Shown here: positions 33,825 through 44,332 of the stretch, piece by piece | Layout: every line of letters begins with the position of its first letter | Position numbering within the stretch: the stretch's first letter is position 1 | Assembly: GCA_949358305.1 (NCBI GenBank) | Contig: OX442317.1 | Span: forward strand, 2,918,186 to 2,982,185 | Source of the DNA: Strigamia acuminata | Lineage: Eukaryota > Arthropoda > Chilopoda > Geophilomorpha > Linotaeniidae | Direction: 5' to 3' | DNA: 64,000 nt | The notes under the pieces: generated by a model | Seen by the model: only the letters and a program-made list of their open reading frames with translations | Databases searched by the model: none | What the model was told of the DNA's origin: nothing | Translations under genes and position numbers: made by a program

Positions 33825-36800
33825 AAACGTGAAATTCGATGCCCCTTAGTTAAATGTTGCAGTTTGTTTGGTTTTGTTTGCTAAAAAAAGAAAAAAACAC
33901 GAAAATTTCTTTCATTTTTAACGTGAAATAAATGTTTAAACGTTTTTTTTTTTAAAAAAAAGCAAACATAAATGTAAATTAGTGCAAAAACTCGCCGCTA
34001 GATGGAATGAAAAAATTCGGTGATAAATTCCTGCTGCGAGCGATGGAATGTGGTCAAACGAGAAAACAAAAATTCAAAACAAAAAAAAAAAAACACCAAC
34101 GAATATCAAAAATTCTCTTTTTAAATTATCGGACGAGTGAAAGTAATTTTTTACTCCAAAAAAAAAAAAAAAAAAAATTGCTTACCCCTTTGGGCACGTG
34201 GTCTTAATTCAGTCACTCACCTCTGACCCTTCGTTGATCGTCGTGGGAACGTGAGTGGATTTTTTCTCGCTTTTTTTTCCACCAAACACAATTATCGCGA
34301 GAAATCCACTCAGGATCGTTTCTATTGTTAGTTAAATCAAATAAATGCTCACTTAAGTCGAACACAAGGGGGAATTCTTGTCCCGTCACGTGACGAGCGT
34401 GTAGGTGGACGCCGGAGCGAAAATAAATTCACCTCCCACGCGTCGATTAACATGCACGACCACGAGCCTCACCCTGATTCTTCTCACGCCGGATTCAAAG
34501 GGGTCTCGTCTCTCAAGTCTCAGGTGAGCGGAGGGGGCCTGCAACTAGGGGGAGGGATATAATGATCGATTCCCACATACCCCCGCATGTTTAGAATAAC
34601 GTATAATATTCGTTTTGTTAGCCAAAGTCGCATTTTTATTCATTTTACGCAACAAAATGGGCAATTACCATTAAATTGTGATAAAATAGACAATTTCGAA
34701 TTTCTATTAGATTTGTGTTTGCAAAATGTTAATTTTTACGTCACAAAATGAACAATTTCCATCACATTTTGGTTTATAAAACAAAATGTTGATTTTTAAT
34801 TGATTTTGGGACGGCAATTACTAATTAGCATAAATAGAAAGCTTATATAATTTTATTCTCTATTCTCTCGGTGCGTTTGGCATTTCTCCCACCAGGTTCG
34901 TTGCAACGTAAAGCCAATGTCCTTCCTTAAGGCCGAAAACGTGACTTGGGCGCCATGATGAATCGCAATCTCGGAACGAAAATCTTTGCACAAATTCAAC
35001 AAAAAAAAATCAAAATTTATTTAATATTCACAAAAAAAAATAAATAATAAGAATAATTGTATATTTCTTGACGACCCCAGCGTTCGTTTTGTTTGATGTT
35101 TGATGATGTCACACGCCGTCGTTGTGTCCCGCCGCCCGGTCCCGTCCCGTCCCTCTTTGAAGGGGCACCCGGATGTAACTCACCCCCGCGAAGGTGCGCC
35201 CTGGTCATCAATGAGTCCCCCGCCCCAGGTGTTCAACATAATGATCACGTGCTCGCGTCCAATGGAAGCCGGCCCCGCGGGCCATGGACGTCCACGTTCC
35301 TCAAGAGACGCCCAAGAGCTGGAATTACTCGTTGGCTTTCTCTCACCCCCCCTGCTCAGTCTCACTTCCATTCATCATTTAAAACACCCCCAACACCCCC
35401 CGACACCCCAACTCTTCTTTTAACCGATTTCCCATCCGAGTTTTCAAGTTAAAAAAATATATTTTTTAAAATTAAAAAAAAAAAAAAAATTAAAAAAAAT
35501 GACCAACGTCCATCCACGCGCCATTTTTTTTATTTTATTAAACAGTGAATTCCCCCAAGAGTGGACGCGAATAAAGAGAGAGAAAAAAATTCTTTATTTT
35601 GCAAAACTTTTTTGAAAAAAAAATGAAAAAACTCTTTTGTGGTATTTGAAACAACCCGGAACTCGATGGGCATTGGAAAGCACGCATGCGCAGAGCTGAG
35701 ATTGAGCCAGAGGCCATGCACATGTCCACCAATGGTGTTTGAGGGGCGGTTCGCGAGTCTATTGCGTATATACCAGTCGCGCCATCATTCATTCTTGGAA
35801 GTGGAAGAAAAGAGGGACGACCCATCCAGGTGGGGGCTTGTGTAGTTTGAGGTAAGTTCCCGAACATTGATTTTCACCCAAATGCGAGAAAAACCCCAAA
35901 AGAGAGCAATTTGCACGCGAAAAAAGGCGGAAATTGTCCGATTTGTGCGTGTTTGCACCAACTCCAGGGCGGTGTTTTAGCAAATTTGCTAATTTGTGCG
36001 CATGGGCGATGGACGAGACATATGCTCGGGGCTATGACTGGATCCAGTTCAAGGATCCACGGAGAGAGAGGTAGAAAAGGTTGGAGAAATCAAACTTGTT
36101 CGTGTGAATGCTTTAATGAAAACGACTCGGAGGGACCGGCAATGCTAGGAACACGCGCCGCAGAGCGGAATGATTAACGGGGCAGGGGGAGCTGGCAAGT
36201 GAAAAGTTTTGCCTCATTTCCGGCTATTTGCACTCGCCACTCGTCAATGGACACGCGGCCGACGAGGAAAATCGTTCGGCTCCATCTCTCGTTCCGTTTT
36301 GATTTATTTTCAACAACTCGCGGGACCTCGAACTCAAATTATTGGCGAATTCGTAGCCTAAAGGCACCGCCTCTTCTCATTGAAGGAATGCAGCCAGGTG
36401 AGTTAAAAACGTCCACTAAAGGATTCAGAGAAGCTACAGGTGGGAGCGCTGACCTGCTGCAAACTCGTGGGAAGAGTTAAAAACACCTTGAAAGGTCGTT
36501 TTCATAAATTAGTTTTCAACATTTTATAAAATCCTTTTTTTCTTTTTCTTTTTATTAATTTCTTAATTGCAGAGTGAATGGCGAAATCGACTAACTCAGC
36601 TGGATATTTATTTAACCTTGGATTTTTTTCTTTTTTTATTATTATTATTATTTTATTTTCTTTTAGTTATTCTAAAACAATGGCGGAACAGTTTCGTTTC
36701 GGGATTGTGTCGAAACAATTGAGATATCTCCGTTTATTTGGACAATAGGGGAGGAAAAAAGAGATGAAAAAGATTGTGGAAGAAACATTCTCATGTTTCT

Positions 36801-38267
36801 TAACAATCCATCTTAAGTTGTTGTTTAGTATTTAGACGAGTGGGTCTTTTATCGCGCGTCGTGTGTTGGTGACAACATTGAATAACGCCATGTTATTTCA
36901 ATGGACGGAGCATCGGAGGTGCCAACCCGTTTTAACCGGTTGTTGGTTTTAAACGCTTTTTCAATCACCACGAGTCAAAACACGATCGATACCATCAAAA
37001 AATCAATCGATACAAAAACAAAAAAGATAATTTCTAATTGTTTTCAATGTAAAACGAGTTTAAAACGGTTTTAAAAACCGTAGACACTCTCACATGATCT
37101 CTCTCTCTCTCCCCGTAATGTAATGGGGTCGTGAAACGAAGACTGGTTTCTCGTTTACACGCTGCGCTCTAATCTATTATGAAGCAAAGGGTTAAGTTTG
37201 TACAGGAATGTACCAGTACCAGTCTCTTGTGTGGGAACCAGTCGTTGGCTCCCACGGCGAGGGGACGCCGATTGCTTCCACCCACTCGCCAGGTGCATTC
37301 CGCCCCCAACATTCTCCCTCTATCTCCATCGCACTCTCACCTGGCCACATCGAAATTGGACGATTCATCAATCGGCCGCTGAGTGCTGACCCCTCACTGC
37401 GTCCCCCGAGTGTCTCTCTCTTTCTCTCTCTCATAAACAACTCAAAGTCGAATTTACAAGGCGCTTGAAGAGCGGAAGAAAGAGAAGACGAGGAAAAACG
37501 TGTCTTGTCTTCTTGTCTTCTCCTTCGCTCCCCACGAGAAGGCGCGGCCGGAATTTTTCAAAATTCTTGTGTTTTTCGAGGGGGAAATGTCTATAAACGG
37601 TTTATTTAATTGGGGGGACGTTTTCGACATGGGTGGGTTTGAGTTTTTCGACGTTTTGTTCCGTTTTTTTTGGTTTTGTTTTTTAAATTATTTTTTTTTT
37701 GTTTTCGTTTCAGTTGTTACGCTTGGAAGTGCAAACAAAAAAATGGAGTCTTCAATTGCGCTGTTTTTCTCTTTGGTTATCTAGCTGTATGAGTAGATTT
37801 AGGCTTCATAAAGCTAGGTTACCAAAGTTAAGAACAGTCGCGTAAGTCTCACGCCTCGAATCAACAAATTTACGTAAATAAAAGTTGTAGAAATTGTTGA
37901 GAAATAAAAGGAATTTAAGCGATCGGTCTAAGCTGATTTACATAGATTTGCAAAGCGCAGGTGTTGTCTAACAACGTTTTTCACCTGTAGGAATCTGCAG
38001 ATTGAAAAAGGGCGAAGTTTTCTGGTCATTACCTTCAACTTAACTTGTTTTTTTTTCTTTCTTTCTTTTTGGTTACTCTGCCCAAGGCAATGCAGTGGGA
38101 AAAGTTGTTTGCCATGGAGAAATCATTGTCTGTATTTTCCTTATTTGTCCGTGCAGGTTAAAATACCAGACATAGTCAGAAGGTCAAAGGTCAAAGTCGT
38201 TTATTTTGAATTTAAATAAATTCAATTCGAGAAAGATTTTTAAAAAAAAGAATTTTTTATTTATTTA
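33825..38267. other. 4.4-kb region with no supported protein gene
   Basis: Contains several GC-richer islands (34200-34530, 35090-35430, 35640-36480, 37080-37560) and CT-rich runs near 37100 and 37410. Promoter-like features lie at 35760-35860: TATATA at about 35767, then an initiator-like TCATTCATTC, then a GAG-GTAAGT donor at about 35850. A possible orphan coding exon is at 34452-34523. Open frames in these islands overlap on both strands and show no family motif. It could hold 5' exons of a gene with long introns or a noncoding transcript. Confidence 0.4.
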
Positions 38268-39527
38268 TTACCATTTTGGATTTAAAAGTGGTGGCAAAAG
38301 ACACAATAAATATAGAATAATAAGAAAGTTGTCGACTCGTTCTTCTCCGCAGCCATTTTTAGTTACATTTTTTGCGGTTTCTCCGAGTATTAGTCTGGGA
38401 TATTTATTTGCAATTACAGGCTTGCAACGAGTTGCATTTAGCACCGATAAATGTAAACCCATGTAGAAATCACGTGCGCCACGAGTCGGACACGTATCTA
38501 AGACGCCGTATATGCAATTAGTTTGAGCACCCTGCGTTCTACAAGGTAAATATAAAGCTTCAGTTAAGAAAACAAACACCGCCTGCTGATTCCAGCACGG
38601 TTGTGAATGCACAACTGTACTGGAATGTGCGCAAGTTTCGATCGACTCACAAACAGTCGGAATTAAATCGATAAACCAATCTGATCCAAACATATTCCAA
38701 TTCGGATAAATCCAAATAGTTTTTATTACATTCATAAATCTGTTGAATTTTGTTCCCGGCGTCTACGCACGCTCTACTTGGTCCATCTTCGGTAAAATCT
38801 TAAAAAATTAAAAAACAAACATGGCGGGTTAGTTCGTTGACGTGCCAATAGATGGCGCGAAAGAAATGTGCTTATTTAAACCAATTTAAACCAACTCAAA
38901 AGTTTCAAACTGCTCACGAAAGACAACCTCTTAAGTTTTCAGCGTCTCTGTCGCACAGAAAGAGGTTCATTGCATTTAAAGCTTTGATCGCATCACGTCG
39001 CACGATCCTCTCGGCTTCCGTAAGTGCGCACACTTCAACCGCTTCGCGCAATTTTCTTACGCACATTTCTGCTATTGAGAAGCTAAAATGAAAGAAAAAT
39101 GTGTGAAATAGCAAAGAAAAATTCCGAAACATACCTGCATAACTCGGCGTAAACTGGTTCCAAATCAGTCTCATTTCTAATTAAAGTTCGAAGCAATTTA
39201 TATGTATTTTTCATGTAACAATGGCGAAATTTGACTAATTCTGCTTCCAAAATGTATTGCTGACTCACACATTTTGTTTGCCGATTATCAGCGACGTTCT
39301 TGCTTCCAGTCTTATTTTGTCCCCAACAAACTACAAATTCAATTCAATTTAATGTTTTGCTAGCAGGGGTTGTCACAAGTGTTGTTGTTTTAACACTTAA
39401 ATAGGACTTTTTAATGGTATTTTTTTTATTACTTATTTATTTAAAAAAAAAAAAAATTTATTTGCTTACTTGTCAGCAGTGAAATAAGATAGAATAAGAC
39501 AACAGAAAAATATGTATAGTAAATCAT
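38268..39527 (-). CDS. Secreted Cys-rich, probably GPI-anchored protein of unknown family
   Basis: Four exons on the minus strand, 39527-39470, 39330-39135, 39082-38918 and 38739-38268, add up to 296 residues in phase. Exon 1 is a signal peptide (MIYYTYFSVVLFYLISLLT). The mature part has about 16 cysteines, four N-glycosylation sequons (NKT, NET, NAT, NVT) and no obvious catalytic motif. The C-terminus is a hydrophobic stretch (FLIILYLLCLLPPLL) after a small-residue region, as in GPI-attachment signals. I do not recognise the cysteine spacing. The last donor (TTTC-GTGAGC at 38918) was chosen because it alone keeps the Cys-rich last exon open. The gene is divergent from lamin, 475 bp apart. 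Secretion is well supported; GPI anchoring is inferred. Confidence 0.7.
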
Positions 39528-40002
39528 TGGAATTGGATTGTATTACACATATTTTATGAAAAGACTTGTCCTGAGAAAATTAAACGTTGAAATCATTCTA
39601 TTTTTATTTTCTCTGCCATGGCAATTGTTTACATTTCTCTTTCGCATCTACACCTATCGCCATCTGGTGTGAAAACAAAAAAGTAACAAAACAACAATCG
39701 TTAAAAATATAAACAAAACCAAAAAAATCAACAACAACGAACAATTTTCATTCATTTCAAAACAAAAACAGAAACAATCAACTTTTGAACCCAATTTTCG
39801 ATTTAAATTAAAAATATTTAAACTTTCAATTTCCTCCCGAGATCTCGCGAGATCATAACCCCGCGCAAGGTTCGCTGGGATAGCGTCAAATCAAACTGGC
39901 TAGACACGACCTAGCGTGCTTTACGGTTGCTCTGACGGCCATTTTGGGTGTCGGCGAATAACTCAGTAAGTTAATCAATTTTCCGCGCAAAATCAACGCA
40001 AA
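39528..40002. promoter_or_regulatory. Divergent spacer between the Cys-rich gene and lamin
   Basis: 475 bp between opposite start codons. A less AT-rich segment at 39835-39960 directly upstream of the lamin ATG is the likely lamin promoter and 5' UTR. No other ORF is seen. Confidence 0.4.
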
Positions 40003-42648
40003 ATGTCTTCGAAATCGACAAAAAGAACGACGTCGGCCACGACGTCGGTGACTTCGAGCCAGACGCCGCAAATGTCCGCAAGTTGTGCGCGGGCACAAAG
40101 CCCTTTGAGTCCGACGCGCATTAGCCGGTTGCAGGAGAAGGAGGAACTGCAGAACCTCAACGACCGTTTGGCCACCTACATCGACCGCGTGCGGCACCTG
40201 GAAGCGGAGAACAGTCGTCTGTCGGCGCAGATCCACACCCGCGAGGAAACACGTTCGCGCGAAGTGAACACGGTCAAACAAATGTTCCAGGGCGAGTTGG
40301 ACGACGCGCGCAAATTGCTGGACGAAACCGCCAAAGACAAAGCGAAATTACAGATCGAGTGCAGCAAATACCGAACGGATTCCGAGGAGGCGATCACTAA
40401 GTAAGATTAAATCACTCGGTTTAATTAAATGTCAAAGATGACGTCATGGAGATGGCACATGTAAATAATGCGCCGAATGGGGTCGTGAATGGTGTAGGTG
40501 GGGTCTGTGACGTCATCGTGGATATTTATACTTTTTGGATTTTTTTGATTAATTAATTAATTGATTAATTTTTGTTTTAGGTTGACGAAGAGGGAGAAGG
40601 ATTTGGCGACGGCCGAGAAGAAGATAATTTATTATGAAAGTCAGGTTTCGGATCAGGCGGCGAGATTGAGTCAGGCGCAGGCAGATAAGAAGAGAGCGGA
40701 GGAAGAGGCGAAGGATTTCAGAATTGAGAACGATAAGTTGAATAAGCAAGTGGCTAACTTGAGGAAGCAGCTCGAAGAAGAGACGTTGGCGCGAGTGGAT
40801 TTGGAGAATCGGATGCAGAGCTTGAAGGAAGAGTTGAGTTTCAAACAACAAGTTCACGAACAGGTGATTTTTTGCGCTGTTTTTTAACTCTTTGCGTGAT
40901 ATTTTGCTTTTTTGTGATTTTTGGTTGTATTTTATGGACTTTTCTTGACTTTTAGTTGATTTTATGCACTTTTCCTGATTTTTCGTTGATTTTATAGACA
41001 TTTTTCCGATTATTAGTTGATTTTATGCACTTTTCCTAATTTTTAGTTGATTTTATAGACATTTTTCTGATTATTAGTTGATTTTATGCACTTTTCCTGA
41101 TTTTTAGTTGATTTTATGCACTTTTCCTGATTTTTACTTGATTTTATGGACTTTTTCCTGACATTTAGTTGATTTTATGAACTTATAATGATTTTTTTCT
41201 TTCTGTAGCAATTGACTGAAACCCACACACGGAAACAAGTTGAAATTACCAAAATTGACGATCATTTGCACCAGCAATACGAGAAAAAGTTGACGGAGAC
41301 ATTAAAGGAACTGCGCGATTCGTACGAAGCACAGATGAAGATCAATCGAGATGAAATCGAAACTTTGTACGAGACCAAAGTACGTTTTTTTGTCAAATCA
41401 TTCTATTCCGTCAAATGTAATTCTCCATTATTTTTTCCCGCAACAGTTAAACGAGGTGAAAAAGCTCGGCGAACTCAACCTGGGTTCGGCAGCGTCCGCC
41501 AGAGAAGAATTGCGCCAATCCCGCATCAGAGTTGACAGCTTGTCCACCCGACTCGGCGATCTGGAAAACGAAGTACGAAAAAAGAAAAATTAATTTAACT
41601 CGAACTAAAAGCATTTCTTATCTTTGTTTACAGAACAATCTTCTGAATAATCGCGTGAAGAGTTTGGAACAACAGCTGGAGGATTCGAGGAACTCGCACT
41701 TGGCAGTGCTGGCGAGCAAGGACGAGGAGTTGCGCCAACTGCAGGATCTTCTGGGCCAACAGTTCCGCGAATATCAAGATTTGATGGACGTCAAAGTGGG
41801 TCTGGACATGGAAATCGCCGCCTATCGCAAGCTTTTGGAAGGCGAAGAGTCACGTCTGCATATCATTTCGCCAAAACCGGTGCGGGAACGCGCTACTCCG
41901 GTTCGAAGGGGCACTCCTGGCATGAGGGCCGTCAAACGGAAGCGAATGATGATGGAAAGCGAAGATGTTGGTGCTAGCACGTTTGTTTCCACGGCAACGT
42001 GCAAAGGAGATGTCGAAGTTCTCGAGCAGGACACCGATGGGAAATTCGTCAAAATTCACAACAAAGGCGAAAAGGCGCGAAATTTAAATTTTTTTAAAAA
42101 AATATTATTTTTATTAAATTTTTTTTTTCTTTCTAGGATTTGGGAATTGGGGGTTGGCAGTTGATCCGCAAGGCGGGGGATGCGGAGATCACGTACAAGT
42201 TCCACCGGACGATGAATTTGAAGGCGGGAACGACGGCGACAGTTTGGTCTTCGGACAGCGAAGTCACTCACAATCCGCCAACGGATATGGTGATGAAAAA
42301 TCAAAAATTCTGCGTTGGCGACACTTTCTCGACAGTTCTACTTAACAATTCTGCAGAAGTAAGTTGGAGAAGTGACGACATTTGTTTGACATTGTTTAAA
42401 AATAAATTTGTTTTATGTTTTTTAAGGAAATGGCTTCGAGGGAAACGACCAAACAGATTCTCAGTTCTTCCTACATGCGATCGAGCGAGCACGGGTATTT
42501 CGAAGACGGTGTTGAAGAGGTGGGCAAAGAGGATTTTTTTCATCAGCAGGTTCCAGCAACCTCTGTTTCGATTTTTAAATTAATTTTTTATTGTTTTGTT
42601 TTTGTTTAGGGAGAACCGGAAAATCAGGACCGATGCAATATTATGTAA
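40003..42648 (+). CDS. Lam: Nuclear lamin (B-type, CaaX-terminated)
   Basis: Eight exons in phase, 590 residues: 40003-40400, 40581-40863, 41209-41379, 41447-41572, 41634-42074, 42137-42358, 42427-42519 and 42610-42648. Order: Ser/Thr-rich head with a mitotic CDK site (SPLSPTR); coil 1 from about residue 44 ([20 protein letters not shown]); rod end near 395 ([20 protein letters not shown]); nuclear import signal VKRKR near 428; immunoglobulin-like lamin tail about 440-550 ([23 protein letters not shown]); and CaaX box CNIM at the end. The CaaX predicts farnesylation and attachment to the inner nuclear membrane. Intron 5 has a GC donor (AAG-GCGCGA). An AATAAA near 43084 may end the transcript. 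Length is normal (Drosophila Dm0 622, human B1 586). Confidence 0.97.
40890..41195. repeat. About 30-bp intronic minisatellite in lamin intron 2
   Basis: Units such as TTGATTTTATGCACTTTTCC alternate with ATAGACATTTTTCTGATTA variants, roughly ten copies with a period of about 28-31 bp. A shrunken version (two to three units) remains in the matching intron of the lamin paralogue at 50000-50130, so the array predates the gene duplication. Confidence 0.75.
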
Positions 42649-43253
42649 AGAAAGATCAACACAAGAAGAGAAATCAATTGTTCATATATTTTGGAAACGA
42701 AATAATCAAATTAATCATTTTTTTAGTGTTTATTGATGCGAAGGGAGATTTTTCTAGTGAGATCGATATTTTCTGTGTTTTATGGAATTTAATTGTCTTG
42801 TGTAGAACAATTTTACATTCTACCTTCGCGACAAATGGTGCCTTGATGAGGGATAATGGTGGGAGATCGTTTTTGCCATTATTTTGATCTATATTTTAAC
42901 AATCACTACTCTTATTTTTTTATTTTTTTTTTGTCGTTATTACTAGTAGTTAACCCATATCTTGTGTTTTTTGGTTTTTTTTCTACGAATTAGGCTTTTT
43001 GATTTTAGTTGATTTATTTGTTTATGCTGTTAGATTAGGTCGTATACAAAAACAAATTAACCATTTTCTGTAATCCAACGAAAAATAAAACTGGAATTAT
43101 CACGTTTCATTCATTTATTTGTTTCAATTTGTTTCATTCGGGCAAATAATACAAATGTTAATTATTTTCTGTTTATTTTTCTTCTAAATATTTCGTGCTC
43201 TTGTACGGGAAGTAAACACTGGATTTGAAAAACTCGAAAATAAAATTATTTAT

Positions 43254-43326
43254 CACAACAACAAAATTTTATTACTATTTTTCTATTTTATTATTTTATT
43301 TTTAGTAATAAAATTTTGCTGTTGTG
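43254..43326. repeat. 24-bp inverted repeat (hairpin) downstream of lamin
   Basis: CACAACAACAAAATTTTATT at 43254 pairs with its reverse complement ending at 43326 (23 of 24 positions), with a 25-bp AT-rich loop. It could be a small element or a transcript hairpin. No function is inferred. Confidence 0.6.
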
Positions 43327-43916
43327 AAATTTAAAATTTAAATTTAAAATTTTATCAAATTCTACAAAATTTAAATTTTGAACAAAATCTGATTTGTTTA
43401 TGGTGGTTTTTGAAGAATATCAATTTTTTTAATTAAAATATTCAACAAGGGTCTGCAATATGAATCAGCTGATTAGGACTCTTCCACCAATGCCATTGGC
43501 TCCCACAAAATTACGTGCATGAATTTCTTCTTTGACTCGGAACAAAACTCACCATTTGCTCATGCGCTTTTGACAACATCGCAACATGACTGAAAAAGAA
43601 GAAACGAACAGAAAAATGAAGGTTTAAAATGAATTGCACGCTGTTACGAACAAAAATTAGTTCTTAACAACGAGAATTTCGTTATATTAAATGACAAAAA
43701 CACGTTCGTACGTTTTCGGTACAACAAAATAATTTCTAATAGGATTCGGATGAGCAGACGACAACATTGAGCAATGTGCAGGAACATGCGCTGAATGAGG
43801 TGAGGTATTTGAAAACGCTAGTGGCTCATTTGAGGAAGCATCTCGAGCGGACGAAGGCTTTGAGAATTGAGAATGACCAGTTGACCGAGAATCTGATGAA
43901 GAACTTGGAGGAGGGA

Positions 43917-44235
43917 TGTGAAAACTGACGAGTTTTAGATGTTTGGGGTCGCGCGTTCATGTTCGGTGTCGTGCAGTGAAGCCATCATCCAGGCGGTGCT
44001 TTCTTGTGCGAGATTGTATGACGCGCGTACGGAAGTCCAGTTATTCGTCATAAATTATCATGTTTGACCTATGTTCCTGTTTTTCCAAATGTAAACCCCA
44101 AATATTGTTACAATAAATCTTGTCTTTATGTTAAAAGCATGGTTTTATTTTGTCTTCAGAAAAATTCCAGTTAAGTTAGAATTTCAATCAGTTTTTTTAG
44201 CAAAAATAGCTTCTTTTAAATTGCGAGATTTCACA
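43917..44235 (+). repeat. 5' LTR of the BEL/Pao element
   Basis: 319 bp, TG to CA. Contains AATAAA near 44111, a candidate polyadenylation signal. Matches the 3' LTR without differences in my reading. Confidence 0.96.
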
Positions 44236-44253
44236 TGGTGCCGAAACCCGGGA
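44236..44253 (+). other. Primer-binding site of the BEL/Pao element
   Basis: TGGTGCCGAAACCCGGGA begins directly after the 5' LTR. The TGG start is complementary to the CCA end of a tRNA, as required for minus-strand priming. I have not identified which tRNA it matches. Confidence 0.8.
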
Positions 44254-44332
44254 AGTAACAGTGAATCCGGACAGAACAGCTCGAAAGAACTCGTAATTTC
44301 AAAGAAAAGCACCAAGACCAGACAAGGACAAG

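Noticed and set aside
35093-35452. Overlapping 107- and 119-codon ORFs in a GC-rich island
   Set aside because: Low-complexity Pro-rich translations in several frames at once and on both strands, with no motif or splice support.
37500-37784. 94-codon ORF rich in Phe
   Set aside because: Crosses T-rich intron-like sequence; the hydrophobic stretch comes from poly-T and not from a conserved membrane protein.
38206-38466. Plus-strand 86-codon ORF over the Cys-rich gene
   Set aside because: It is antisense to the last exon of the secreted protein, which has supported splice phases and a signal peptide.
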